From Syntrophaceae bacterium (GTDB taxonomy: Bacteria; Desulfobacterota; Syntrophia; Syntrophales; Smithellaceae), in contig PLGI01000092.1 in the NCBI GenBank assembly GCA_003139775.1, positions 1 to 32,541 on the forward strand: a DNA stretch of 32,541 nucleotides, read 5' to 3'. Under the pieces are notes generated by a model. It did not search any database. It was given only the letters and a program-made list of their open reading frames with translations, and was not told the DNA's origin. Both the position numbers and the translations under genes were made by a program. Positions 15,451 through 24,272 of this stretch are shown here, piece after piece; position 1 is the first letter of the stretch, and each line of letters opens with the position of its first letter.

Positions 15451-17298
15451 CTATTCCGCCATAATGGATGCGGCGATTTCCGGGATACCCAGACTCTCCA
15501 AACGCTTTTTCGAAGGCTTGCCGGTATCCTTGTTCCAGTCTCTGATGGCATAATACTCCGGTAGCATCTTCTCCATATTGGGTACATGACCTTCCTGTCC
15601 ACCCTCTGGAATAGGCCTAATAGCCAGTTCCGGCAAGACATCGTCTTTCGCGGTAATTCCAAGCTTGCAGGACAGTGACCTCTGCATTTGAAAGGTACGT
15701 TCCCCCGCCTTCAATAATTCATCCATAGTTGTGTTCCAGCCTGTAGATGCATTAATCATATCGATAAGTATACTGAAGGGTATCCCGGCAAAATGACAGA
15801 TTCCCATTGAGTCAGTCATATTTCTGAAATTCTGCCCTTTAACAACACCGGGAGCTTTATTATCGTCCCAGCGGTCAGTGATTTCTATATCAACGTCAGG
15901 ATGACCTGTTCCAAGGTCGACCTGATAGGCGTCATTTTTATTGTGATCCGCTCCACGCGGAGCGGTCGCATAAACAAGACCCATGGAATGATAAGCTCGC
16001 GGATCGTGCATGGGGAATTCCAGCCCTTTGCATTGGACGGCTTCTCCAGGCGGGCGGCCGTATTTTTTTGCCATCCTCTTGGTTCCCCCCGCCAGAACAG
16101 CGCCAAAGCCTTGATTTTTAGCAATCTTATGAACCAACTCAACGGCCGCATCGGTATTGCCCCAGGTCAGTTTCAGCCCTTCTGTATCTTTCTCTGTAAT
16201 GACTCCGAGACTATACAAGTAGAAAGCATAGGCGGCGCTGGCACCGCTGCTGATCGTATCAAATCCATAAGCGTTGCATAATTCGTTAAAATATACGGCA
16301 TCGGACATATCGACATCCAAACCCATCAATGCACCCCAGGCGATTAAGGTTTCATATTCAGGTCCTTCGACCCGGTCATATAAATGCTTACCTTCTTTGA
16401 TCTGGAGAACTTTGCGGCAGCGTATCGGACAGCCATAACAGGCGGTGCTGTCCGTCTGATATTTTTCCAACTGTTCAGCTCCGCTTATTTTAGCCTGTGG
16501 AGGAAAAGACGGTGCGGTATAATAATTGGCCGGACTGTCCCCGAAGGCAATGGCTCCATCAACCCATCCGGCTGTACCGCTTTGGTGCCAGAGTATGGTC
16601 ATGAAACTTTCTTTAACCTCGGTCATGGCTAGGCGTGCAGCTTCTCGGAATCTTTCCGGATCAGCCATGGGCAGCTTCATCTTGCCGCGCACCGCAATCG
16701 CCTTAACCTTCTTTGAGCCCATAACGCAGCCCAATCCCGCCCGACCGAGGCAGTGGCCATACTCAGACATAATATTACCGTAGGGAACAAGATTCTCGGA
16801 AGCGACACCGATACAGGCAACCTGGACGCGTTTATCTCCATATTCATTTTTAATTTCTTCCTGTGTCTTGACGGTGTCTTTCCCCCACAAATGACTGGCA
16901 TCCTTAATCTCTGCCTTGCCGTCCTTAATGTAAATGTAAACGGGCTTGGCGGATATGCCTTTGAGGATGATACCGTCATAGCCGGCATTTTTGAGTTCCG
17001 CTCCGAACCATGATCCGGCATTCGCATCTCCATAATACCCGGTGTAGGGAGATTTTGTGGCGCCGCCCCAGCGACTGACGCTGGGGCCGCTCGTGCCATT
17101 GAGGAGACCAGTCATAAGGATAAGAGGGTTATCCGGTCCCAATGGATCGGTTTTCTCATCAACCATGTCGAAGAGGTAGCGCGCGGCCAAACCGGTGCTG
17201 CCGATAAAATCGCGTGCGTATTTTTCATTCAGCGGCTCATCCTGAAGCGTTCCCTTTGTAAGATCGGCAATGAGTAGTTTGCCCTGATATCCGTTCAT
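15451..17298 (-). CDS. aor: Tungsten-containing aldehyde:ferredoxin oxidoreductase
   Basis: A 615-aa enzyme of the AOR family, which interconverts carboxylates and aldehydes with ferredoxin as the electron carrier, using a tungsten bis-pterin and a [4Fe-4S] cluster. The N-terminal domain (MNGYQGKLL, then TGLLNGTSGPSVSRWGGATK with the pterin-binding region) is intact. Cluster cysteines are seen as CYGCPIRC (C-x2-C-x3-C near residue 285) and a fourth in GICHFAG near residue 498. Length matches the family. GGAGG is six bases upstream of the ATG. The neighbouring alcohol dehydrogenase, MoaD and ThiF genes suggest an acid/aldehyde/alcohol module. The actual substrate (benzoate, fatty acid, acetate) cannot be read from the sequence. 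Confidence 0.92.
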   Translation of the reverse strand: MNGYQGKLLIADLTKGTLQDEPLNEKYARDFIGSTGLAARYLFDMVDEKTDPLGPDNPLILMTGLLNGTSGPSVSRWGGATKSPYTGYYGDANAGSWFGAELKNAGYDGIILKGISAKPVYIYIKDGKAEIKDASHLWGKDTVKTQEEIKNEYGDKRVQVACIGVASENLVPYGNIMSEYGHCLGRAGLGCVMGSKKVKAIAVRGKMKLPMADPERFREAARLAMTEVKESFMTILWHQSGTAGWVDGAIAFGDSPANYYTAPSFPPQAKISGAEQLEKYQTDSTACYGCPIRCRKVLQIKEGKHLYDRVEGPEYETLIAWGALMGLDVDMSDAVYFNELCNAYGFDTISSGASAAYAFYLYSLGVITEKDTEGLKLTWGNTDAAVELVHKIAKNQGFGAVLAGGTKRMAKKYGRPPGEAVQCKGLEFPMHDPRAYHSMGLVYATAPRGADHNKNDAYQVDLGTGHPDVDIEITDRWDDNKAPGVVKGQNFRNMTDSMGICHFAGIPFSILIDMINASTGWNTTMDELLKAGERTFQMQRSLSCKLGITAKDDVLPELAIRPIPEGGQEGHVPNMEKMLPEYYAIRDWNKDTGKPSKKRLESLGIPEIAASIMAE

Positions 17299-17329
17299 TG
17301 TCTTCCTCCTAATCTTTTCTTTTAAAAAT

Positions 17330-18505
17330 TTAAAAATCTATGGACTTACCGTCATAGGCATAGCGGAAAAGTTTTTCCAGATCTTCAGTCCCTGGCACGC
17401 GCGGAGCAGTCATGGTCATGACCTCATTCAACGCCCGGTTAACCAGTCCCTCCATTTCTTTTTCCCACTGGGCTTTGTCGATGCCACACTCCTTGACGGA
17501 AAGCGGTTGTTTAATTTCTTTGGCTAGAGTGCGTATTCTCGCAATCAGAGCTTTAGCGCATTCTTTATCTGAACCGGCATTAAGACCGCAGTAACGCGCA
17601 ATCTCAGCTATTTTGACCAGCGCTTCCTCGGAGCCGTTGATGATATACTCCAGTGTATAGGGCAAAAAGAGCCCTACCGTGCGTCCGTGGGGCATATGGA
17701 AAATTCCACCGAGCGCATGTCCGGTGCCATGGGCCAGCCCGAACATGGAATTACAGCCGCTCAATCCGCCCATCATAGCCGCATTCATCATCTCCTTGCG
17801 CGCATCGACGTCCTTCCCGTCTTTATAGGCTCTGGGCAGATATTGCAGCGCCAGTCTTGTGGCGATTAAAGCCGGTCCGGCGGTTATACTTGTGCCCCAT
17901 GAGGAGATGTACGCCTCAATGGCCTGACAGATGACATCCATTCCGGTATCTGCCGTAACTTGTGGGGGCATGCCCATAACCATAACCGGATCGAGTATGG
18001 CGACATCCGGCATAACTTCGGGAGTGCCCAGACCTAGCTTGCGGTTATCCTTAGTATCAGAGAGTACTATTGCCCATGAAGCTTCCGAGCCCGTTCCGCT
18101 GGTGGTAGGAATGGCCATTAACTTCTTGCCTTTATCCCGGAAATTAAAATCCTCAAGAACAGATAAAGCTTCCGGCTCCAATTCCGGCCGCGCCAATAGC
18201 AGGATAATCGCTTTAGCGGCATCCATACAAGAACCGCCACCGATACCAATCACCCAATCAGGCTGATATTTTCCCACCGCTATTCCACCCTTTTTGATGG
18301 TATCCAACGACGGTTCCGCTTCCACTTCATCAAATATTTCCCATTTAATGTTTGTTGCGTTTAATTTATCAGTAACCGGTTTTAATAATCCCAGTTTTAC
18401 GATGTTCTTATCTGTAACAATAAAAGCTTTTTTCCCCTTGATCTGCGCGAGATAATCGAGAGCATTATCCCCATAGGCAATAAAGGGACAGGAAAAATTC
18501 TCCAT
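17330..18505 (-). CDS. Iron-containing (group III) alcohol dehydrogenase
   Basis: A 391-aa NAD(P)-dependent dehydrogenase. The dinucleotide motif IGIGGGSCMDAAKA (86-99) and TTSGTGSEAS are present. The metal site is D190, H259 and H273 (PHG), with H263 as the family's catalytic-site histidine. The residue that is normally the second ligand (His in GMDALTHA) is Gln194 here (GMDVICQA), so metal binding may differ. GGAGG precedes the ATG. It lies 31 bases before the AOR gene, consistent with reducing the aldehyde made by AOR, or oxidising an alcohol to feed it. Confidence 0.9.
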   Translation of the reverse strand: MENFSCPFIAYGDNALDYLAQIKGKKAFIVTDKNIVKLGLLKPVTDKLNATNIKWEIFDEVEAEPSLDTIKKGGIAVGKYQPDWVIGIGGGSCMDAAKAIILLLARPELEPEALSVLEDFNFRDKGKKLMAIPTTSGTGSEASWAIVLSDTKDNRKLGLGTPEVMPDVAILDPVMVMGMPPQVTADTGMDVICQAIEAYISSWGTSITAGPALIATRLALQYLPRAYKDGKDVDARKEMMNAAMMGGLSGCNSMFGLAHGTGHALGGIFHMPHGRTVGLFLPYTLEYIINGSEEALVKIAEIARYCGLNAGSDKECAKALIARIRTLAKEIKQPLSVKECGIDKAQWEKEMEGLVNRALNEVMTMTAPRVPGTEDLEKLFRYAYDGKSIDF

Positions 18506-18546
18506 ATATTAACCTCCATCCTTTCCTTATTTGGGTGGTTAAACCA

Positions 18547-18954
18547 TTAATCAAGCCATTCGGTCTGAATCGTCATCGTACAGTTAGTCAGCTCATTGGC
18601 GGCTTTGGTATAACGCATTACTTTGGCCATATCGCCAGTCAACTTGGATTGTTTGGTGATCAGTGCCTTTGTAGAATCGAGCTTCTTGGTGGAAATTTGC
18701 TTCCAAATGGCATAGGGCGCTGCAAGGGTGAATGCAGGTTTGTATTTGTCGGGGTCGGTAACAACTTCACATCCCCGGCATTTGCCGTGCCAAAGGTCAA
18801 CATACATGTAACCTTTCTCCTTAATTGGACCGCCCGGCTCTGTAATAAAATAAAAATCGCCCTCCCAGGTTTTGGCCGCTTCCTCATAGGCCGCACTATT
18901 ATTGATTGCCTCCTTGTAAAGATCACACCATTCTTGAGTGAAAAACTTAGCCAT
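18547..18954 (-). CDS. SCP2 sterol-binding-domain protein, first gene of the AOR operon
   Basis: A 135-aa soluble protein with no signal peptide. The N-terminal helix (FFTQEWCDLYKEAINNS), the strand GDFYFITEPGG, AFTLAAPYAIWKQI, and a final ligand-side segment (LTGDMAKVMRYTKAANEL) follow the SCP2 pattern, in which a hydrophobic cavity holds lipids or acyl-CoA. AAGGAGG precedes the start, and a good promoter lies at 19033-19061. Its place at the head of the operon, with a second SCP2-like gene later in it, suggests a substrate-presenting role for a hydrophobic acid or aldehyde; this is inference. Confidence 0.75.
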   Translation of the reverse strand: MAKFFTQEWCDLYKEAINNSAAYEEAAKTWEGDFYFITEPGGPIKEKGYMYVDLWHGKCRGCEVVTDPDKYKPAFTLAAPYAIWKQISTKKLDSTKALITKQSKLTGDMAKVMRYTKAANELTNCTMTIQTEWLD

Positions 18955-19032
18955 AATAAAACCTCCTTATTCTTTCTTTAGTATTTTTAACTAATCCGGC
19001 AACTTAATTAGCAATTATTGAAGCACTACGTC

Positions 19033-19061
19033 TGTATATGCTGCTATAAAACAACTGTCAA
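19033..19061 (-). promoter_or_regulatory. Promoter of the AOR operon
   Basis: On the minus strand TTGACA (plus-strand 19056-19061) is followed after exactly 17 bases by TATACA (19033-19038). The first gene starts about 80 bases downstream at 18954. No obvious operator palindrome was found. Confidence 0.65.
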
Positions 19062-19199
19062 CAATTAGAAGTGTTTTATTGGAATTAGCGTTTTATAATA
19101 AAACATGCTAGTGTTTCTGACGTAGTTGGATAAGAGAGTAAAAAATGAAAACGATGGTGCTTAGCTATAATAATACATGTTTTAGAAAAGGTTACAATA

Positions 19200-21428
19200 A
19201 TGAATGCAAAAGATAAAACCATATCCGCACTACTGGCGGCATTTCCTACACCGGAGACATGGACAGCATTTTCCCAAAACAGTGACAACAATCTGATTCG
19301 CGACACCTTTGTGATTTTTGCCGTCCGCCTTGGACTGATCAAAACCGCCGAGGCGAAGTCACTGGAAGAATTTATCCTCCAGCATACCGCCCATCGGGTA
19401 GATTTCCAGCCACCGAAATATCTCGATTTTGAAGAACTGCTCGATAAAAAAGAAGATCTTTTGCGAATCACTATCTCTTTGCGGGCGCTTACCGAACGCA
19501 TCAACGCGCTTCTGGCCGAGAAACAAATCGCCTTGCCTAAGGTGACCAACTCCATGCTCACAAGGTTGAAAAAAGAGCCGGCTGATACAGTCTATAAACA
19601 AAATGTTCTGCGGAGTTTTGCTTTCTGGTTGGGTCATGAGCGTCCGGATCTTATTGAGAACTGGAATTTCGAGACCTTGGTCAGGCTTTGCAGCTATGGG
19701 AAACAGACGGAGAATTATTCAGAAGGTGTTAGAATAGGCGTTGCCCTTTATAGCCGCGGTGATGTCATCGATCATGAAATTTTGGGCTGGCTCAAAAAAG
19801 CCCTGAAAAATTATGTTGAGCAGTCAATAAGCCATTTTCTTTACGGGCATTGGGGGAAAATCCGGTCTCACGATATTACAACATTCTACATTGATTTTCC
19901 CAAAGAAGAAGAAGGAAGCGATCCTGTGTCTTACCGGAAGTGCCTGCTTAGCGCCATCGATCTCGCTCATCAGATTGCCATCCGTTGGGCATTGTCCCGC
20001 TACTGCACTAAAAATCGATTCTTATCTCTTGGTATTGTTGCCGGAGAATACTCCAAGCTGGATAATTATCTAATTCCTCTGCTCAATGCCAAACTTCCGG
20101 ATGATCCTGTCATTCGTGTATCGGACTATGCGCGCCAATGCCTGCTGATCAATGATATACGTGTCATTCTCTGCCAGCATCCCACAGAAACGGCGTTGTT
20201 TAACGGCGAGGCTCTCACAATCTGGTGGGTTACTGCTTTCTGGAGTGCACATTATTTTGATTTTGTCGGCGACCTTCTCACGGACAAAATTTTGCAGAAT
20301 AATCCGGCTGCCATAGAAAAGCTCAACCGCCTTTTGTGGTTTCCGGAAGAAGTAGAGCAAAAACATGGTAAGGTTGGTGAAGGCAATGCAGTTTCCACCT
20401 TTTTCAAGTTTCCGCATAATTCTCTTCTGGGAGTCGAAATTGCCAAGACCCTTTATTTCCGGCGGCGCTTTGAGGAGGCAGCGGAGATTTTACGGATAGT
20501 GCTTTCTATTAATCCCACGGATTTAATTGCCCGCACATTGCGAATGCTGATTTTTCGTAACATGGCTGTGGATGCCGAAAATTATTCAGTGGCACTGGGT
20601 CTTTTAAAGATGTCTGAAAAAGAAGCTGAATTTATCCAGGAAAACTGTGCTCACCAATCCGAAGATTTTTTCTGTGAATATGCTGTTGTTTATCTTGTCC
20701 GGGCTATGTTGGCACTTCGTCACACACGCACTGATAAAAATATTGCTGCAGACCGGAAAACATTATGCCGCTTGAAACAGAATGTGTTTGATGCGCTGGA
20801 TCGCGCCGAAGATCTTTTTGAAAAAGGTATGACAGTTTCTCCGTCAGGTATCCGGTCTTCCTATTTACTCTGCAGCGTTCTAGTCCTGCGCGCGGTTTTG
20901 AAAAGCGATGAAAAAATATTTATTAATCCGCAAAAAGCTGTTGATGCCGATTTTATGACGGTACGCAAACCGGCAAGTGAACTTCTAAGTCAAATCGGCT
21001 ATCTTAGAAAAGATCTGCCTGAAAATTTGCAATATGAATTCATGGCAAAGAAAATGATTAACAAATTGCTGATTCATGATGATTCAATTTCTCTGCAGAG
21101 TTACCGGCCGACAACCTTTTTCTGTAATGCAGTGGCGCTGTGGGATTTTCTGCCTGCCCGTACTGTTGGAACGGCAAAGTTTGTTCTGCAAACACTAAGA
21201 AAAACTATAGACATTGCCAGACTGATGGAAAAAGACGATGTTTGTATTTATTCTTTTACCCGCACTTATGGTGAAATGATACCTGCGCCGGAATTTATAG
21301 AGCACATTGAAAAAGCCATTGTGATGATTGAAAAAGCAGCCGGTAAAAATTTATATGAACGGGAGGATAGTGAAGTTATTGCCGTGTCAGACAATCTATC
21401 ATCCCTCCTAATGACGGTTAATTTCTAA
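19200..21428 (+). CDS. Large alpha-helical (TPR-like) protein of unknown function
   Basis: A 742-aa protein with no signal peptide, membrane segment or enzyme motif that I recognise. It is predominantly helical. A segment near residues 410-450 (IAKTLYFRRRFEEAAEIL, then SINPTDLIAR) has the spacing of tetratricopeptide repeats, and the helix pairs before and after it look like degenerate solenoid repeats, so a protein-interaction scaffold is likely. The start has AAAGG nine bases upstream. It is divergent from the AOR operon, and converges on hydE with a 48-base gap. Base usage resembles its neighbours, so there is no sign of recent transfer. Confidence 0.8.
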   Translation: MNAKDKTISALLAAFPTPETWTAFSQNSDNNLIRDTFVIFAVRLGLIKTAEAKSLEEFILQHTAHRVDFQPPKYLDFEELLDKKEDLLRITISLRALTERINALLAEKQIALPKVTNSMLTRLKKEPADTVYKQNVLRSFAFWLGHERPDLIENWNFETLVRLCSYGKQTENYSEGVRIGVALYSRGDVIDHEILGWLKKALKNYVEQSISHFLYGHWGKIRSHDITTFYIDFPKEEEGSDPVSYRKCLLSAIDLAHQIAIRWALSRYCTKNRFLSLGIVAGEYSKLDNYLIPLLNAKLPDDPVIRVSDYARQCLLINDIRVILCQHPTETALFNGEALTIWWVTAFWSAHYFDFVGDLLTDKILQNNPAAIEKLNRLLWFPEEVEQKHGKVGEGNAVSTFFKFPHNSLLGVEIAKTLYFRRRFEEAAEILRIVLSINPTDLIARTLRMLIFRNMAVDAENYSVALGLLKMSEKEAEFIQENCAHQSEDFFCEYAVVYLVRAMLALRHTRTDKNIAADRKTLCRLKQNVFDALDRAEDLFEKGMTVSPSGIRSSYLLCSVLVLRAVLKSDEKIFINPQKAVDADFMTVRKPASELLSQIGYLRKDLPENLQYEFMAKKMINKLLIHDDSISLQSYRPTTFFCNAVALWDFLPARTVGTAKFVLQTLRKTIDIARLMEKDDVCIYSFTRTYGEMIPAPEFIEHIEKAIVMIEKAAGKNLYEREDSEVIAVSDNLSSLLMTVNF

Positions 21429-21476
21429 TAAAAAAGAACATTAAATATTTCGGAAAAACACAGACCTTAAGTTTTC

Positions 21477-22538
21477 TTACCTTTTAACCTGCCGGTGACC
21501 GATGCTGTAATTTATGGTCCTGCCGATAGACTGAAAATCTTTTTTCAGACGGCTGATAATTTCCACTGCCGAGCCGACATCTTTCCTGCCGGGATAAATA
21601 TCATAGCGGGTTTTATAAATTTCAGGAGTGAAGTCCGGCATGACAACGTTGGCTCCGGCCTGCAGTGCTTGAAGCCGTCCCTGTGGATGAAGAGTTGCCA
21701 GAGCGGTAGTTGCCGGAATGTTAGTGTTGCTGGTGATCAGGCGCGCGAGCGCTAAGACACGCAGAGTCAGTTCGATGTCGTCATTATCTATTCCGGCAAG
21801 AGGTGTGTCGGGATGGGCGATGAATGGGCCGATTCCCAGCATATCGGCATCCAGATATTTCATCACCAACAGATCATCGGCCAATATCTCCGGTGTCTGA
21901 CCCGGCAGGCCCACCATGTTTCCCGTTCCGGTTTCAAAACCAAGTTCCTTCAACCGGCGCAGACATTGCAGGCGTTTTTCCCACTCACAGCCGGGGCGCA
22001 GATAGCGATAAAGCTCAAGCGATGCCGTTTCGTGTTTTAATAAATAGCGGTTGGCTCCCGCTTGCTGAAATGCTTTATAATCATTTAACGCGCGCTCGCC
22101 GATGGATAAGGTGATGATTAAATCTGTTTCTTTCCGGATTCGTTCGATCAGGCGGCAGATGATATCCTGTGAGTAAAAAGAATCTTCACCGGATTGCAGC
22201 ACCACCGTAGAGACGCCTGTTTTTTTGATTTGTTCCGCAGTGGCGATTATTTCATCTTCGGACATCCGGTAGCGGCTGAGGCTGGCATTGCCTTTGCGCA
22301 GGCCGCAATAAAGGCAATTGCGTTCGCAGTGATTGGAAAATTCGATAATGCCGCGCAGAAATATTTCATCGCCGACTTGCTCTTTTCTCACCTTATCGGC
22401 GGCACTAAAAAGCTCAGGTGAGTACTTAGCCGGAAGGGAGAGCAATTGGATAATTTCTTTGCGGTTTAAATCCTTACCCTCTTGAGCTTTGCCGATCAGA
22501 TTTTCCGGGGATTTAGATATAGACATCTCTTGCGCCAT
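21477..22538 (-). CDS. hydE: [FeFe]-hydrogenase maturase HydE (radical SAM)
   Basis: A 353-aa radical-SAM enzyme acting in assembly of the H-cluster of [FeFe] hydrogenase; it is thought to process the Fe(CO)2(CN)-cysteine complex made by HydG. The SAM-cluster motif is C71-x3-C75-x2-C78 (HCERNCLYCG). Further family features are ISK-like N-terminal helices, VLQSGED, and the C-terminal TALATLHPQGRLQALQAGAN. The gene overlaps the 3' end of hydG by 26 bases; an alternative ATG at 22526 would reduce this to 14. A broken copy of codons 197-302 is at 13121-13443. No hydF or hydrogenase subunit gene is in the window. Confidence 0.93.
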   Translation of the reverse strand: MAQEMSISKSPENLIGKAQEGKDLNRKEIIQLLSLPAKYSPELFSAADKVRKEQVGDEIFLRGIIEFSNHCERNCLYCGLRKGNASLSRYRMSEDEIIATAEQIKKTGVSTVVLQSGEDSFYSQDIICRLIERIRKETDLIITLSIGERALNDYKAFQQAGANRYLLKHETASLELYRYLRPGCEWEKRLQCLRRLKELGFETGTGNMVGLPGQTPEILADDLLVMKYLDADMLGIGPFIAHPDTPLAGIDNDDIELTLRVLALARLITSNTNIPATTALATLHPQGRLQALQAGANVVMPDFTPEIYKTRYDIYPGRKDVGSAVEIISRLKKDFQSIGRTINYSIGHRQVKR

Positions 22539-23910
22539 CCTCTATTTTTTGCAGCCGGTCGCAAACCATTTTTTTTCTTTTTGTTTTGAATTTTTCATCC
22601 AGAATTTTTTGAATTAATTTCTCTCCGGCTTCGCGTGTTGCGGTACTTGCGTAATCGAACAGATACTCTTTAAAAGAGAAAAGGGCGTTGGACTGACAGA
22701 ACTTCTGAATCAGACCCGGTTTGGCCAGATCCATAAAATCCTTGCCCGTGCGTCCCAGCCGGTAGCAGGCCGTGCAAAAGCTGGGGATATGCCCGTGTTC
22801 GGTAATATCCAGAATGACTTCATCAAGCGTGCGCGTATCGCCGAGATTAAACTGTGCGGCGCGGAAAGCGTCGCTGGAATCTTCCTGATAGCCGCCGGGG
22901 TTGGTGCGCGAACCGGCGCTGATCTGGGATATACCCAAAGCGAAAACTTCAGAGCGTAAGGAGGGATTTTCTCTAGTGCTTAAAATCATTCCAGTGTAAG
23001 GAACGGCCATGCGGATGATGGCGACCAGTTTCTTAAAATCATGATCGCTGACGGGATGAGGAGGTTTGATGGCCGCCGGCGCGTTGAATGCCGGTTCCAG
23101 CCTGGGAACGGACATAGTGTGCGGTCCCACGCCGCAGTCCTGCTCCAGTTGCAGAGCATGAAAAAGCAGCCCTAAAACTTCAAATTTATAATCGTAAAGA
23201 CCAAACAACGCGCCGATGCCGACATCGTTAATACCGCCTTCCTGCGCGCGATGCATCGCGGTGAGTCGTTTGGCGTAATCCTTCTTGGGACCGGAGGGAT
23301 GCATCACCTTGTATGTTTCATGATGGTAAGTTTCCTGAAATAAAACAACAGTGCCGATGCCTGTTTTCTTCAACTGCTTATATTCATCCACTTCCAGTGG
23401 TGCGATTTCCACGTTGATCCGCCTTATTTCTCCTCCATGTTCCGTTTTTACGGAATATGCCGTTTCAATGGCTTCCATGAAATATTCCAGGCTGGAGCGG
23501 CTGGGATGTTCACCACAGAGCATCAGCAGGCGCTTATGACCTTCCCGTTCCAGAACCTGCACTTCTTTAGCGATTTGATCCATCGTCAGAGCGACTCGGT
23601 TGAGTTCCATATTATCACGCCTGAATCCGCAATACAGACAATTATTGGCGCAGAGATTGGCAACATAAAGAGGCGCGAACAAAACAAGGCGGTTGCCGTA
23701 AATATCCTCTTTGATTTTGTGGGCTGCCTGCCAGATCAGGGCGATGAGCTCGTCATCCTCAGTCTGAAGAAGTACAGCAACTTCTTCCGGCGTGAGACCT
23801 TTGAGTTCCTCGGCTTTGGCTATAATTTCCCGGACTCTTTCGGGAGCGGGATTTTTTGCTTTGTCCAATATGTTTTCAATTTTTGTATCGTCGATAAAAT
23901 CTTTAATCAT
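22513..23910 (-). CDS. hydG: [FeFe]-hydrogenase maturase HydG (tyrosine lyase)
   Basis: A 465-aa radical-SAM enzyme that cleaves tyrosine to make the CO and CN ligands of the H-cluster. The SAM cluster is C87-x3-C91-x2-C94 (CANNCLYCGFRRDN), and the C-terminal auxiliary cluster has the exact HydG spacing: CTAC, 22 residues, then C. I place the start at 23910, where AAGGA lies eight bases upstream. The longer frame from 23934 begins inside the 3' hairpin of the intergenic element. The gene is translationally coupled to hydE and preceded by the TM1266-like gene. Confidence 0.94.
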   Translation of the reverse strand: MIKDFIDDTKIENILDKAKNPAPERVREIIAKAEELKGLTPEEVAVLLQTEDDELIALIWQAAHKIKEDIYGNRLVLFAPLYVANLCANNCLYCGFRRDNMELNRVALTMDQIAKEVQVLEREGHKRLLMLCGEHPSRSSLEYFMEAIETAYSVKTEHGGEIRRINVEIAPLEVDEYKQLKKTGIGTVVLFQETYHHETYKVMHPSGPKKDYAKRLTAMHRAQEGGINDVGIGALFGLYDYKFEVLGLLFHALQLEQDCGVGPHTMSVPRLEPAFNAPAAIKPPHPVSDHDFKKLVAIIRMAVPYTGMILSTRENPSLRSEVFALGISQISAGSRTNPGGYQEDSSDAFRAAQFNLGDTRTLDEVILDITEHGHIPSFCTACYRLGRTGKDFMDLAKPGLIQKFCQSNALFSFKEYLFDYASTATREAGEKLIQKILDEKFKTKRKKMVCDRLQKIEDGARDVYI

Positions 23911-23928
23911 TTGAATAATCCTTATCAT

Positions 23929-24009
23929 GGGCATAATGCCCTCCGCTATGCGGGATAATTCGACTTACAAATTTCAGTTCACTTCATTTCTGAAATTTGA
24001 GTCTCATTA
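23929..24009 (-). repeat. Dispersed structured element, copy between TM1266-like gene and hydG
   Basis: Read on the minus strand, it starts at the TAA stop of the upstream gene (TAATGAGACTC), forms a first stem around CAGAAATGAAGTGAACTG, then GTCGAATTATCC, GCGGA, and ends with the hairpin GGGCATTATGCCC (23929-23941). It fills the whole gap up to the ribosome-binding site of hydG. Its last 38 bases differ from the copy at 29820-29857 at six positions, two of which (T-A to C-G) preserve a base pair. Confidence 0.75.
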
Positions 24010-24255
24010 TGCTTTCGTCAGAGCTGATTTAACCTGAATGCCTTTGAGCGCTCCCAATTTTCCAGTCAGGGCGCCGATTTGATCCGTGGAGGCATGCACA
24101 ATAAGCGCAATTATATGCAGATGCTTGGCGGAGTAGGGAATACCCATCCGGCCGATAATGACATTGCCAAATTCACTTAAAATCGCATTAACATTTTCGG
24201 CCTGACTGGTTCTGTTTGTTATAATAATAGTGATCGTACCGATACGTTTGTCCAT
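24007..24255 (-). CDS. TM1266-family iron-only hydrogenase system regulator
   Basis: An 82-aa protein beginning MDKRIGTITIIITNR, with an ACT-like/NikR-C-like ferredoxin fold: strand, helix (QAENVNAILSEF), strand with IIGRMGIPYSAKHLHIIALIVHA, helix, and a last strand ending at the C-terminus. TM1266-like proteins are typically encoded beside hydE/hydG/hydF and are proposed regulators of the hydrogenase system. The start at 24255 follows GGAG; the longer frame to 24342 reads through the upstream repeat and is not believable. It is the first gene of the TM1266-hydG-hydE transcription unit. Confidence 0.85.
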   Translation of the reverse strand: MDKRIGTITIIITNRTSQAENVNAILSEFGNVIIGRMGIPYSAKHLHIIALIVHASTDQIGALTGKLGALKGIQVKSALTKA

Positions 24256-24272
24256 ATTTTTCTCCATATCAC

